A stretch of 64,000 nt of DNA from Flavobacterium glycines (lineage in GTDB: Bacteria; Bacteroidota; Bacteroidia; Flavobacteriales; Flavobacteriaceae): NCBI RefSeq assembly GCF_900100165.1, contig NZ_FNEO01000006.1, positions 1-64,000 of the forward strand. The letters are read 5' to 3'. Made by a program: the position numbers and the translations under genes. The notes below the pieces were generated by a model. That model searched no databases. It saw nothing but the letters and a program-made list of their open reading frames with translations, and was not told where the DNA came from. How positions within the stretch are numbered: position 1 is the stretch's first letter; the number at the start of each line of letters is the position of its first letter. Shown here piece by piece: positions 8,535 through 17,617 of this stretch.

Positions 8535-8587
8535 TAAAAAAAGGCTTTAGCCTAATCTTGATCTAGATTTCGGCTAAAGCCTTTTGG
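8535..8587 (-). terminator. terminator of the beta-galactosidase gene
   Basis: On the minus strand a 14-bp stem (AAAAGGCTTTAGCC at 8539-8552 with GGCTAAAGCCTTTT at 8572-8585) ends in a run of U. It lies about 120 nt past the stop codon of the gene at 8705. Confidence 0.65.
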
Positions 8588-8704
8588 AAACTTTAATTTG
8601 TAAATCGGGCTAAAGCCCTACCCAATTCATACTTTAAAATAGGTATTAATGAAAAAAATCAGTGTTTATCTGTTTAAATCTGTTTCATCCATGTCCCAAA
8701 TTTT

Positions 8705-10801
8705 TTAGTATTTCCACACCAACACATCAGCTGTTTTCATGGCTTTTGTACCAATTATAATTTCGGCATTGGCAGGCAATTTCATTTCATAAACTTTATC
8801 CGAATAGTTTACAGCAATCCCAAAACCGTCGCGGTATTCTACCAATATTCCTTCCGGATAGTTTTCAATAGGGATATTTTGTTGTTGGTATAATTTGGTC
8901 AAAACCTGTTTTTCTAAATCTCCTTTTTTAGAATCAACGCCAATATAAGTCACCGTTCCTTTTCCTAATTTACGCGAAATCACAGCCGGAGTTCCCGCAT
9001 AGAAATCGCCCTGGAAAGTGCCCCAGATTTCGGTTCCTTTGTTTGGTTTTAATAAATCGCCCCAGCTTACCCAGTCAAAATCCTGATTGTTGAATTTGAT
9101 TTTGTCCGGTGATTGCGGCATCAATAAATCATAAGATTCTACTTCGGAACCAATTAATTTCCACATCGGTTCATAGAATTTAGCTTCCCATAAATGCCCT
9201 TTTCGGTTTTGAATTCCTGTACGGCAGCTCATTACTAAGTTTCCTCCGTTTTGAGCATAGGCAGCTAGTTTGTCAATCATTTGCTGGTCAATCATTTGAT
9301 AAGCAGGGACTAGCAACACCGGATATTTTGAAAAATCAGTTGTATCACGAACAAAATCCACCGGAGCTCCAAAAGATTTTGCAGCCTTATAATATTTTGT
9401 AAAATGATTAAATGTATTCCATTGGTTGGTTTGTTTGTTCAAATCAATTCCCATTACATTATCGGCATTGAACAGAATTCCGGTTTTGCGTTGCAAATAA
9501 TCTTTTGGTAATTGTGCTTTCGGATTGTATTTTTTTCTCAAAGCAGCAATGTCTTTGATGAATTGGCTGAATTCCTGTCCGCCGGGAGTAGGTGTAACTC
9601 CATCGGTGCCCACAATTCCGTAGTGGTATTGCTCATAACCGTACAAAGGCGCACGGAAACGATAGGTACAGGTAAATTTACTTCCGCCGGCAAAAACATG
9701 CCACAACCAAAGTCGCATAGCTCCCGGTAAGGGCTGCGGATTGATGCTTCCCCAGTTTACCTGTCCCGGTTGTAATTCCATTACACCGTAAGCCCCTTTC
9801 ATTGGACGGAAAAAATCATTCGACATTGCAATGCGTGAATATTCGCCCACACGATAACCTTTTGGTCCAATGCCTAAATCACCACCATAAACCATATAAC
9901 GGGTGTAAGAAACAAAGTCCAGTTCTTTACTGTCTCCCACATAACCCACATCATACATTGGAATGTAATTAGAAGTAACCCATTGATCCGGATTGGAATA
10001 TTTGCGGATTTCTTTGGCTTGTTCGTCAAGGAAAGTAGCTGTTTCGTCATCTGCAAAGCGATAATGATCCAGTTGGGAGTGTAAATTCATTCCCCAAATG
10101 CCGTGTTTAGGAATATTAATTTCGTCAAAACTACTGTAAGTTCCGCTCCAGAAATTGTTACCCCAGGCTTCGTTAAGTACATCGATGGTTTTGTATTTAT
10201 TTTTTAACCAATTGCGGAAACGTTCGTGTGCATCCTGTCCGTAATCCAGAAAACGACGCGGTTCATTATCCACTTGCCAACCAATTACATTTTTATCATT
10301 TCCATATCTTTTGGCTAATTCGGCAATCATTTTCATCGAATAGGAACGATAATAATTGCTTGAAAAAGTAGCATGCTGGCGTGTTCCATGATCCATTTTA
10401 GTGCCGTCTTCATTAGTTGCCAAAATATCCGGATGCTTGCGAACCAGCCAAACCGGAGGCGTGGCGGTTGAAGTACACATAATTACTTTAAGATGGTATT
10501 TTTTAGCCAGTTCTAAGGATTTATCGAGCCATTTGAAATCGTATTTGCCTTCTTCGGGTTCGAGTTGTGCCCAGGCAAATTCACCAAAATGAGTAAATTC
10601 AAATCCCATTTTCTCCATGTTTTGGAAATCGCGCTCCCACTGCGAAGGATTCCAATGTTCCGGATAATAATAAACTCCCACCGAAGTTAAATCTTTGGAA
10701 GGGAAGAATTTTTCTGTTTTTTGAGCAAAAGTAGCTGTACTAAACAGCAGTAACAGCGCCAGAAAGCATCGTTGATACAATGCAGTAGTTTTGTAATTCA
10801 T
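8705..10801 (-). CDS. Secreted GH42-type beta-galactosidase
   Basis: The 698-residue protein starts with a signal peptide (hydrophobic LALLLLFSTATFAQ) and would act outside the inner membrane. The family GH42 catalytic barrel begins at VGVYYYPEHWNPSQWERDF. The acid/base Glu is E180 in GWQVDNEP, and the nucleophile is E342 in VMELQPGQVNW. A trimerisation/glutamine amidotransferase-like domain follows (about 430-640) and a small beta domain ends the protein. GH42 enzymes release terminal beta-galactose from oligosaccharides. The secreted DUF1961 gene lies upstream on the same strand, but a separate -7 box precedes this gene. Confidence 0.92.
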   Translation of the reverse strand: MNYKTTALYQRCFLALLLLFSTATFAQKTEKFFPSKDLTSVGVYYYPEHWNPSQWERDFQNMEKMGFEFTHFGEFAWAQLEPEEGKYDFKWLDKSLELAKKYHLKVIMCTSTATPPVWLVRKHPDILATNEDGTKMDHGTRQHATFSSNYYRSYSMKMIAELAKRYGNDKNVIGWQVDNEPRRFLDYGQDAHERFRNWLKNKYKTIDVLNEAWGNNFWSGTYSSFDEINIPKHGIWGMNLHSQLDHYRFADDETATFLDEQAKEIRKYSNPDQWVTSNYIPMYDVGYVGDSKELDFVSYTRYMVYGGDLGIGPKGYRVGEYSRIAMSNDFFRPMKGAYGVMELQPGQVNWGSINPQPLPGAMRLWLWHVFAGGSKFTCTYRFRAPLYGYEQYHYGIVGTDGVTPTPGGQEFSQFIKDIAALRKKYNPKAQLPKDYLQRKTGILFNADNVMGIDLNKQTNQWNTFNHFTKYYKAAKSFGAPVDFVRDTTDFSKYPVLLVPAYQMIDQQMIDKLAAYAQNGGNLVMSCRTGIQNRKGHLWEAKFYEPMWKLIGSEVESYDLLMPQSPDKIKFNNQDFDWVSWGDLLKPNKGTEIWGTFQGDFYAGTPAVISRKLGKGTVTYIGVDSKKGDLEKQVLTKLYQQQNIPIENYPEGILVEYRDGFGIAVNYSDKVYEMKLPANAEIIIGTKAMKTADVLVWKY

Positions 10802-10830
10802 AATAAAACGGTTAGCTAAATAGTGAATTA

Positions 10831-10838
10831 CAAATCTA
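10831..10838 (-). promoter_or_regulatory. -7 promoter box of the GH42 gene
   Basis: TAGATTTG on the minus strand is a perfect TAnnTTTG box, 30 nt upstream of the start codon. It suggests that the GH42 gene can be transcribed apart from the DUF1961 gene. Confidence 0.5.
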
Positions 10839-10867
10839 AGTTTTTTTAGCTATAAAGTGTAATTTTC

Positions 10868-11668
10868 TCACTTATTTGTGTAAATGGAAAAATCGCTATA
10901 TAAAGCATTTCTTGTTGCCATTTGTCTTAAACCAATTCGTCCTTCAATAAGTTCTGGATGGTTTTTAAGATTCCAGGAGAATAATTTGGAACTGTTTTTT
11001 CCAACAACTTTAAAATAAAGTTTTTCATTGGTTTTAATCACTGTAATTTTATAGGTTTCATCCGTTTTGAACAATCCGGTTTCAAAATAAGGATTCGGAA
11101 TTTCGGTAGTAGTGTTGAAATTTTGTCCAGGAGCTACAGGATATTGGCGCACTCTGATATAATCTTTTTTACTGTCGGTATTGTCATTTTCAAAGGAAGC
11201 ATAACTAATATGCAAAGCTTTCATATTAGTAAAATAGGTTTTCATAGCCGGAATTTCTCTTAAGTGATTCCATTTCGAAATGTCTTCAACATAAGGAGCA
11301 ACGCCTGTACCGGTTGCCTGCAGGTATAAAATAATAGCCCATTTAGTTTCAGTATCTTTTCTTGTGAAATTGTATTCTAATTTCACATTTCCCTTAAAGG
11401 ATTCCTTTGTCCATAAAACAGCATGACCGGCATCAGTCCCAGCGGTAGTTCCTGTGCTGAATAACATTCCTGCTTTGGTATTTTTGATATTTGCCTGAAG
11501 TCCGTCTAAGAACCATTTGGATTGCCAGTCTTTTGTTCCGCTATCCTGAAATTGCAATTGCCATTGTTTAGGCTGATTGAGAATGTCAAATTCTTTAGTT
11601 TCCGTATTTTGGGCATGTATTGAAAAGGAAAGAAAGTATATTGGAATTAGAAGTTGTTTATAATTCAT
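10868..11668 (-). CDS. Secreted DUF1961 (YesU-like) protein
   Basis: The 266-residue protein has an N-terminal signal peptide (LLIPIYFLSFSIHAQ) and a beta-rich body with the DUF1961 pattern: AGMLFSTGTTAGTDAGHAVLWTKESFKGNVKLEYNF, then WAIILYLQATG and SKWNHLREIPAMKTYF. The fold expected is a concanavalin-like beta sandwich. The family includes B. subtilis YesU, encoded in the rhamnogalacturonan cluster. No catalytic activity can be assigned. It is followed 66 nt downstream by the GH42 gene, and its start is one base from the stop of the upstream membrane-protein gene, which suggests co-transcription. Confidence 0.8.
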   Translation of the reverse strand: MNYKQLLIPIYFLSFSIHAQNTETKEFDILNQPKQWQLQFQDSGTKDWQSKWFLDGLQANIKNTKAGMLFSTGTTAGTDAGHAVLWTKESFKGNVKLEYNFTRKDTETKWAIILYLQATGTGVAPYVEDISKWNHLREIPAMKTYFTNMKALHISYASFENDNTDSKKDYIRVRQYPVAPGQNFNTTTEIPNPYFETGLFKTDETYKITVIKTNEKLYFKVVGKNSSKLFSWNLKNHPELIEGRIGLRQMATRNALYSDFSIYTNK

Positions 11669-11669
11669 T

Positions 11670-12434
11670 TTAAAGAGAGGTATGTTGTTTCAAATGTTTT
11701 TTATGTGATAGAAATATTAATAAAGACATCAGTGTAATTGAAACAATAGAAGCGTTTAAAGTTCCTAAATCCAGACCGCCTTTAATCAGAGGTTTAGTTA
11801 AAAAATCACCAAAAGTCGCCCCAAAAGGTCTGGTGAAAATAAAAGCAATCCAAAAGAGGGCATTGTGATTGATTTTAGTTGAATAATGTAAAATAACCAC
11901 AATCAAAATTATTGCTGCGGTGAATAAAGCACCATTGAGGTAACTTAGTCCAATTTCATCGCTTAAATAATCGCCGAATGCAGTGCCTAAACTGTTTGAA
12001 AATAATATTGCAATCCAGTAATAAATTTCATTGTTTTTTTCGAAAATTGGATAAACACTTAATGAGTGGAATTTTTTGTGCCAAAAAAATAAAGTTAGGA
12101 GTAATCCAATGAACAGAATAATGCTGCCCATGGTGTATCCTAAATGTAAACTTCTATCCATAAAATCAGAGATTTCAGTTCCCAATGTAGTCGTGGCAAT
12201 AATTACTAACCAAAAAAATACAGGGATGTATTTTTTTGATACTAATTGAAAACTAAGAACAACCAAAAAGAAAAGTAACGTAATAAAAATTCCGGTTAGA
12301 TAGCCAAGATTTAATGTCATCGATAAATAATCTCCCAAAGTTTCACCTAAGGTTGTTGCCACGATTTTCATTAACCAGAATAGCAGGCTAATTTGTGCTA
12401 CTTTATTTAATTTTTCCATTGTTTTAGGGTTCAA
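11670..12434 (-). CDS. DUF347 repeat membrane protein (COG4705)
   Basis: The 254-residue protein has four internal repeats, each with a conserved loop followed by a membrane span: ATTLGETLGDYLS, ATTTLGTEISDFM, SNSLGTAFGDYLS and TRPFGATFGDFLT. About eight transmembrane segments are visible. This matches the DUF347 four-repeat family of inner-membrane proteins, whose function is not established. Conserved Thr/Glu/Asp in each repeat could line a path for an ion; that is only inference. A second ATG (12419) would remove five residues. The stop codon lies one base before the DUF1961 start. Confidence 0.8.
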   Translation of the reverse strand: MNPKTMEKLNKVAQISLLFWLMKIVATTLGETLGDYLSMTLNLGYLTGIFITLLFFLVVLSFQLVSKKYIPVFFWLVIIATTTLGTEISDFMDRSLHLGYTMGSIILFIGLLLTLFFWHKKFHSLSVYPIFEKNNEIYYWIAILFSNSLGTAFGDYLSDEIGLSYLNGALFTAAIILIVVILHYSTKINHNALFWIAFIFTRPFGATFGDFLTKPLIKGGLDLGTLNASIVSITLMSLLIFLSHKKHLKQHTSL

Positions 12435-12486
12435 TTATTAGTTTCAAACTTAAACTAAAGTAGTCACTAAAAGTGTTAAATGATTT

Positions 12487-13044
12487 TTAAATTCTTAATG
12501 AGCCTCGAAAGCCTCTGGCGGCATAATAAGATTCAGCGCCATTGTGATAGATAAAGACATTTCCGTAACGGAAATCAGCAAAAATAGCTCCGCCCAGTTT
12601 TCTGATTTCGGCAGGAGTTTGAATCCAACTCGAAGTTTTGCTGTCAAATTTTCCTAATTTTTGCAATTCCCGATATTCGGCTTCTGATAAAAGCGTAATT
12701 CCCATGGCAGCAGCCATATCCTCCACACTATTTTTAGGTTTGTTTTCTTTTCTGGAATCCAGTGCCTGACGGTCATAACAAAGACTTCTACGCTCTTTAG
12801 GACTCTCGGCAGAACAATCATAAAACATGTATTCTCCGGTGTTTTTATCATAATCAACAACATCCGGTTCGCCGCCTGTTCTTTCCATTTCGTTTAGCGA
12901 CCAGAGTTTCTCAGGATTGGCTTCGAGTTTGGCTTGAACTTTATTCCATTCCAAACCTTCATGACGCTGGCTGTTTTTTTCAAAACGCTCTTTCAGTATT
13001 TTTAATAAGGTTTCCAATTCTGTTGCTGCTAATTTCTTTCCCAT
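12487..13044 (-). CDS. DUF4256 domain-containing protein
   Basis: The 185-residue soluble protein shows the DUF4256 pattern: LLKILKERFEKNSQRHEGLEW, SLNEMERTGGEPDVVDYD, YMFYDCSAESPKERRSLCYD, and at the C-terminus GGAIFADFRYGNVFIYHNGAESYYAARGFRG. The function of the family is not known. The frame is open to 13113, but the ATG at 13044 (MGKKLAATEL) is the natural start, because the extension overlaps the upstream gene and is not conserved in character. It follows the YdeI-like gene by 19 nt and may be co-transcribed with it. Confidence 0.85.
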   Translation of the reverse strand: MGKKLAATELETLLKILKERFEKNSQRHEGLEWNKVQAKLEANPEKLWSLNEMERTGGEPDVVDYDKNTGEYMFYDCSAESPKERRSLCYDRQALDSRKENKPKNSVEDMAAAMGITLLSEAEYRELQKLGKFDSKTSSWIQTPAEIRKLGGAIFADFRYGNVFIYHNGAESYYAARGFRGSLRI

Positions 13045-13063
13045 AATTGTATTTTTTTGTTTG

Positions 13064-13633
13064 CTACTGTCTTGTTTTACAATTTTGCTCACACAAATCG
13101 ATAATTTGAGCAATTCTGTTCTGTCTAGTTGTTGACCGTTTGGCTTGATTTAACCAATGTAAATAGCCTTTTTTATACGATTTAGCAAAATTTTGATAAT
13201 GAGTAAAGGCAACAGGATTTTGATTAAAGGCCAATTGTAAATCATCCGGGATTTCCAGGTTTTCAACAGCATCCAGACTTTCCCAGGAACCATTTTTCTG
13301 AGCGATTTCAATTTTTTGCAAGCCGCTTTCGTGCATTAAATTGGACGCAATCAATTCTTCTATGTAGGTTTTGTTGAGTTTGCTCCAAACGCTTTTGTCT
13401 TTTCGGGGCGTAAAAAGTTGCAGTCTTCGGTCTTCATCCAGTTTTTTAACTGTAGAATCTATCCAGCCATAGCAAATAGCGACTTTTACAGCTTCTTCCC
13501 AACGCATACTTTCGGCTTCGTGTGCTACTTTGTAAAAAATCAAATATACTGCCTTGTGCGTACTATGATTTTCATGTAGCCAGGCTCTCCACTCGGAATC
13601 GTTTTTAAAGTATAAGGTTGGTTTTTCGTGCAT
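13064..13633 (-). CDS. YdeI/OmpD-associated family protein
   Basis: The 189-residue protein fits the family often called bacteriocin-protection or YdeI-like: FKNDSEWRAWLHENHSTHKAVYLIFYK, WEEAVKVAICYGWIDSTVKKLDEDRRLQLFTPRK, SVWSKLNK, and the C-terminal helix with ANSYKKGYLHWLNQAKRSTTRQNRIAQII (compare FAKSYKKGYLHWL here). It is cytoplasmic, with no signal peptide. The molecular role of the family is not settled. The gene starts 7 nt downstream of the small secreted protein gene and ends just ahead of the DUF4256 gene. Confidence 0.87.
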   Translation of the reverse strand: MHEKPTLYFKNDSEWRAWLHENHSTHKAVYLIFYKVAHEAESMRWEEAVKVAICYGWIDSTVKKLDEDRRLQLFTPRKDKSVWSKLNKTYIEELIASNLMHESGLQKIEIAQKNGSWESLDAVENLEIPDDLQLAFNQNPVAFTHYQNFAKSYKKGYLHWLNQAKRSTTRQNRIAQIIDLCEQNCKTRQ

Positions 13634-13640
13634 GGTTCTT

Positions 13641-14042
13641 TTATTTTCTTTTGAATATCCATCTTATTTTTGAATCCGCTGTTGGATAACTGTTTGTACA
13701 CGTTGATCCTTCACAAAATCTAATTGACCAACCTGAAGTTAATTTATAAAAATAGCCCCAACCCGGATATCTGATTAAGTTTTGTTGAATTGTAATAGGT
13801 AATTCTGTGAATAGTGTTCCTACATGATATCCTTCTTTAGTTATAAATTTAGGCTCCATTGTTTGAAGATAAATTGTATCGTGATTGCTATTCTGGACTA
13901 AATCAAAATTGATATCGTTAATTTTAACGGTTTTATATTCTGAAAGTTGGCCACTTGTTATTAAAATGAGTTTTCCGGGTTGATTTTGTCCCATTAATGT
14001 TGTAGCAAAAAAGCTAGTTAGAAGTACTAATAGTATCTTCAT
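13641..14042 (-). CDS. Hypothetical secreted protein
   Basis: The 133-residue protein is not recognised. It has a clear signal peptide (ILLVLLTSFFATTLMGQ) and a mature part of about 115 residues rich in beta-strand-like segments. Two cysteines (RFCEGSTCTNS) near the C-terminus could form a disulphide. There is no lipobox, so it is probably periplasmic or secreted. It lies in a run of minus-strand small genes, 14 nt after the membrane-protein gene at 14057 and 7 nt before the YdeI-like gene, so the three may share a transcript. Confidence 0.65.
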   Translation of the reverse strand: MKILLVLLTSFFATTLMGQNQPGKLILITSGQLSEYKTVKINDINFDLVQNSNHDTIYLQTMEPKFITKEGYHVGTLFTELPITIQQNLIRYPGWGYFYKLTSGWSIRFCEGSTCTNSYPTADSKIRWIFKRK

Positions 14043-14056
14043 AGGTCTTTTTATGT

Positions 14057-14386
14057 TTAATTGTTATGGACTTTTTTTTTCGATTTCTTCTTGCGATATA
14101 GTATGTATAGTTGTGTGAGAATGACGATTAATAACACAAATCCAAAAAAGTATTCCATCATTAAAAGAGCCAACCAAGGCATGCCACATTTATAGGTTGC
14201 ATGTTTTAAAGATTCACTCATTAGTTCAAGATTTATAATCGCAAAAACGATGTGTCCAAGCGAACTTATCAAAATTACTTCCAAAAAACTGAAAGAAGTA
14301 CTGTCTTTAATCACTTTGTTCCCAAAGATAAACTGGAATAGCAATGGCGAAAATAAAAGAAGAAACCAAAATATTATATATACCAT
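14057..14386 (-). CDS. Hypothetical small membrane protein
   Basis: The 109-residue protein is not recognised. It has three hydrophobic segments (about residues 2-20, 32-52 and 72-95) and a strongly basic, lysine-rich C-terminus (YRKKKSKKKVHNN), which places the C-terminus in the cytoplasm. It is the first gene of a closely spaced minus-strand run. Confidence 0.6.
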   Translation of the reverse strand: MVYIIFWFLLLFSPLLFQFIFGNKVIKDSTSFSFLEVILISSLGHIVFAIINLELMSESLKHATYKCGMPWLALLMMEYFFGFVLLIVILTQLYILYRKKKSKKKVHNN

Positions 14387-14485
14387 ATTGTTTTTTTTTA
14401 TTAGTTATCTATTAAGTAAGCTTGTCATTTCTGTAAAAGTTGTTTATCGTTAAGGGTACGGAAAACATTTAGACGCTATCAGGGG

Positions 14486-14791
14486 TTATTCAGTCATTAG
14501 ATCTCTAATTTCTTCAAATAAATCTTTACATGTAGGATTGATAGATTGAATCAATTTGTTTTTGGAAGCTCTTGAACCTGCTTTTATTTGTTTTTCACGA
14601 GCTATAGCGTCTCCAATCCATTGAAATTGCTCATAGTAAACTAATGTGCTTATATCGTATCTGGCTGAAAAGGATGTTGGGTATTTCTTGTTTTTATGTT
14701 CTAAAATTCTTTGCGGAAGATTTGATGTAACTCCAACATAAACTACCGTTTGGTATTTATTGGTAATGATATACACAAATCCTGGTTTCAT
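14486..14791 (-). CDS. GIY-YIG nuclease family protein
   Basis: The 101-residue protein is a single GIY-YIG domain of the UvrC-like/YhbQ type. The motif VYIITN followed by YVGVTSNLPQRILEHK gives the two Tyr-bearing strands and the catalytic Arg; YEQFQWIGDAIAREKQIKAG provides the conserved Glu. These stand-alone domains are common in flavobacteria, and their substrate is not known. The gene sits alone between two intergenic stretches rich in repeats. Confidence 0.9.
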   Translation of the reverse strand: MKPGFVYIITNKYQTVVYVGVTSNLPQRILEHKNKKYPTSFSARYDISTLVYYEQFQWIGDAIAREKQIKAGSRASKNKLIQSINPTCKDLFEEIRDLMTE

Positions 14792-14836
14792 CTTTTTTTT
14801 AGTTTTATTGAGCGACTAGCGATGTAATTCGATTTT

Positions 14837-14910
14837 TGAGACTTGATTTACTCTTTTTTGTGCGATTCAATCTGTTTTTTTGTGAGACTTAATTTACTCT
14901 TGTTAGTGAG
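14837..14910. repeat. two-copy degenerate direct repeat
   Basis: TGAGACTTGATTTACTC at 14837 recurs as TGAGACTTAATTTACTC at 14883, a spacing of 46 bp, with similar T-rich flanks. It lies in the intergenic gap upstream of the GIY-YIG gene. Confidence 0.4.
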
Positions 14911-14991
14911 ATTGCTTCGCTATCGCTCGCAATGACTTTGCGCCCAGTGTGTCATTGCGAGTTCCGATAGCTATCGGAACGAAGCAATCTC
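14908..14991. repeat. inverted pair of a dispersed repeat (GATTGCTTCG...CGCAATGAC)
   Basis: GAGATTGCTTCG...CGCAATGAC at 14908-14936 is followed by the reverse order GTCATTGCG...CGAAGCAATCTC at 14951-14991. Inside the second copy is the palindrome TTCCGATAGCTATCGGAA. Single direct copies occur at 59000-59025 and 59211-59236. The element could form a long hairpin. Related sequences are scattered in many bacterial genomes. Confidence 0.6.
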
Positions 14992-15055
14992 ATCCAGTAC
15001 TCGACAAAGTTGCTTATTGTTGTAAATAAGAATAATATTTACTCGCTATTAAATT

Positions 15056-15553
15056 TTATTTTAGTAAAAAGGGGCAAATCTCTGATTGTTTTATGTTTAA
15101 TTTATAATCTTTAAAATTGTCTAAATTTTCTTTTGGCTTGTCTAAAAAATATTCACAAGTAAAGTCTTTTAAAATTTTGTATTTTACTAATGCGGTTGAT
15201 AATTTTAATTTCATTCTTTCGGCATCAATTTTTTCTAAAAATTTGATTAAAATATCTGTTTCTTGATCCGATTGGAGATTTTGATAATTCGGAATTGAAA
15301 TGATATAAAATTCTGTGCATTCAAGTTTATGATTATTCCAACAGTTTTTTATTTCGGTTTCTATTTTTTTTAGATTAGAAAGATCACAAGTTAAAACTTT
15401 GAATAGTTTTAATCCACTTGATTTTCCGTAACTTAAATGACGTATTTCATAAATTTTTTTATCAATTTTCAACGAATCAGATTTGATATAATCTTGAGAG
15501 TAAATAGATGTTTGAATCAGAAAAATTGATATTATAAAAAAGTATTTTTTCAT
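15056..15553 (-). CDS. Hypothetical secreted protein
   Basis: The 165-residue protein is not recognised. It has a short signal peptide (KKYFFIISIFLIQTSIYSQ) and a lysine-rich mature part that looks alpha/beta. Four cysteines (VLTCDLS, KNCWNNHKLECTEF, DFTCEYF, SEICPF) could form disulphides. It stands alone on the minus strand between the repeat-rich gap at 14792-15055 and the htpG terminator. Its low-complexity, AT-rich coding sequence resembles that of the other small secreted genes here. Confidence 0.6.
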   Translation of the reverse strand: MKKYFFIISIFLIQTSIYSQDYIKSDSLKIDKKIYEIRHLSYGKSSGLKLFKVLTCDLSNLKKIETEIKNCWNNHKLECTEFYIISIPNYQNLQSDQETDILIKFLEKIDAERMKLKLSTALVKYKILKDFTCEYFLDKPKENLDNFKDYKLNIKQSEICPFLLK

Positions 15554-15622
15554 TCGATTATTTTTGTTAAGTCAAATATATTAAAATATTCTTACAAAAT
15601 TATTTTGATTTACTCCTAAAAC

Positions 15623-15656
15623 AAAAAAGACCCGCAAGTTTTCACTCACAGGTCTT
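15623..15656 (-). terminator. htpG terminator
   Basis: On the minus strand AAGACC at 15651-15656 pairs with GGTCTT at 15627-15632, with further partial pairing inside, followed by a U run. It lies 27 nt after the htpG stop. Confidence 0.7.
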
Positions 15657-15682
15657 AATACTTAATTCTATGTTACTTGAGA

Positions 15683-17569
15683 CTATTTAATCATCTCAAA
15701 ACTACGTTTTACAAAAGTAGTCAAAGCTTCACCTTTAAGCAGGTTTTGCGATAGTTTAGCTAAATCCAAAGCCTGTTTTACCAGGTGTTCCTGATTAGCT
15801 TTGTCTTCGGTATTTAAAATGGTAGATGCCAGAGGAGAGTTGGTGTTAATAACCAAATTGTACATTTCCGGCATGTTGCCCATTCCAAACATTCCGCCGC
15901 CACCAGTTTGGCTCATTTCTTTCATTCTACGCATAAATTCCGGTTGCGTAATCATAAAAGGTGCTGCCTGACTGTCCAGAGCTTCCAATTGTACTTTGTA
16001 AGTTTGTTTAGAAACTACTGCTTCAACTGCTGTTTTTAAGTTGTTTTGTTCGTCTTCAGATAGTTTAGAAATAACCGTATCGTCTTTCTTGATTAGGTTG
16101 TCGATATGATCTGAATCCACACGAACGAAAGTTACGTTTTGGTTATCGTTTTCTAATTTCTGAATTAAATGTGAGATAATTGGCGAGTCTAAAAGTAATA
16201 CTTCATATCCTTTTTCTTCAGCAATTTCAATGTAAGAATGTTGTGCTTCTTTGTTTCCTGCGTATAAAACAACCAGTTTTCCGTTTTTATCCGTTTGCTT
16301 GTCTTTCAGGTTTTCTTTTAATTCCTCAAGTGTATAGTATTTGTTGTTCACCGTTGGATACAATACAAAAGCACCCGCTTTTTCGTAGAATTTATCTTCC
16401 GATAGCATTCCGTATTCCAAAACGATTTTGATGTCGTTCCATTTTGATTCGAAATCCTCACGGTTTTCGTTGAAAAGTGATTTTAATTTATCGGCAACTT
16501 TACGAGTGATGTAGTTAGAAATTTTCTTAACCGCAGCATCGGATTGTAAACCCGAACGGGAAACGTTCAACGGAATATCCGGTGAATCGATAACCCCTTT
16601 CAACATTGTTAAGAATTCAGGAACAATTCCTTCTACGTTATCCGTTACAAAAACCTGATTTTGGTACAATTGGATTTTATCCTTTTGAATTTGTAAATCA
16701 GAACCTAATTTAGGGAAATACAGGATTCCTGTTAAGTTGAACGGATAATCTACATTCAGGTGAATGTTGAATAATGGCTCTTCAAATTGCATTGGGTACA
16801 ATTCGTGGTAGAAAGTTTTGTAATCTTCGTCCGTTAAATCAGCAGGTTGTTTAGTCCATGCCGGATTAGGATTATTAATGATGTTGTCCAGTTCAACAGT
16901 TTCATTTACGTAATCTTCCGGAGCGTCTTCCGGTTTAGGTAATGTTTCTGTTCTTGTTCCAAATTTAATTGGAATAGGCATGAACTTATTGTATTTGTTC
17001 AATAATCCGCTGATTTTTGAATCTTCTAAAAACTCTAATGAATCTTCGGCAATATGCAGGATGATTTCAGTTCCGCGTTCGGTTTTGTCAGCCGGTTCTA
17101 AAGAGAATTCAGGACTTCCGTCGCAAGTCCAGTGTGCTGCCGGTTCGTCTTTGTAGGATTTAGTGATGATTTCTACCTTAGAAGCTACCATGAAAGCAGA
17201 GTAGAATCCAAGACCAAAATGACCAATAATTCCGGAATCTTTAGCAGTGTCTTTGTATTTTTCTAAAAATTCTTCGGCGCCTGAAAAAGCCAGTTGGTTG
17301 ATGTATTTTTCAACTTCGTCGGCTGTCATACCGATACCCTGGTCAATAATGTGCAGTTTTTTACCTTCTTTGTCAATTTTTACCTCAATAATAGGATTAC
17401 CATATTCTACTTTGGCTTCACCTATATTAGTCAGGTGTTTTAATTTTAATGTAGCATCGGTTCCATTCGAAATTAACTCACGTAAAAAGATTTCGTGATC
17501 ACTGTATAAGAACTTTTTGATTAATGGAAAGATATTTTCCACCGAAACATTAATTTTTCCAGTTGTCAT
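15683..17569 (-). CDS. htpG: Molecular chaperone HtpG (Hsp90)
   Basis: HtpG is the cytosolic bacterial Hsp90, an ATP-driven dimeric chaperone. The 628-residue length is standard. The N-terminal GHKL ATPase domain has FLRELISNGTDATLKLKHL (usually NASDA), IIDQGIGMTADEV, and GHFGLGFYSAFMVA. The middle domain has the NPNPAWTK region and GVIDSPDIPLNVSRSGLQ with the catalytic-loop Arg. The C-terminal dimerisation domain ends in KRSFEMIK without the eukaryotic MEEVD. Start and stop are clear. A likely promoter lies at 17618-17648 and a terminator follows, so it is a single-gene unit. Confidence 0.97.
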   Translation of the reverse strand: MTTGKINVSVENIFPLIKKFLYSDHEIFLRELISNGTDATLKLKHLTNIGEAKVEYGNPIIEVKIDKEGKKLHIIDQGIGMTADEVEKYINQLAFSGAEEFLEKYKDTAKDSGIIGHFGLGFYSAFMVASKVEIITKSYKDEPAAHWTCDGSPEFSLEPADKTERGTEIILHIAEDSLEFLEDSKISGLLNKYNKFMPIPIKFGTRTETLPKPEDAPEDYVNETVELDNIINNPNPAWTKQPADLTDEDYKTFYHELYPMQFEEPLFNIHLNVDYPFNLTGILYFPKLGSDLQIQKDKIQLYQNQVFVTDNVEGIVPEFLTMLKGVIDSPDIPLNVSRSGLQSDAAVKKISNYITRKVADKLKSLFNENREDFESKWNDIKIVLEYGMLSEDKFYEKAGAFVLYPTVNNKYYTLEELKENLKDKQTDKNGKLVVLYAGNKEAQHSYIEIAEEKGYEVLLLDSPIISHLIQKLENDNQNVTFVRVDSDHIDNLIKKDDTVISKLSEDEQNNLKTAVEAVVSKQTYKVQLEALDSQAAPFMITQPEFMRRMKEMSQTGGGGMFGMGNMPEMYNLVINTNSPLASTILNTEDKANQEHLVKQALDLAKLSQNLLKGEALTTFVKRSFEMIK

Positions 17570-17617
17570 ATTTAAAAATTTTTATAGTGTTTTACAATCA
17601 GTTAGGCTTTTGTTCAA

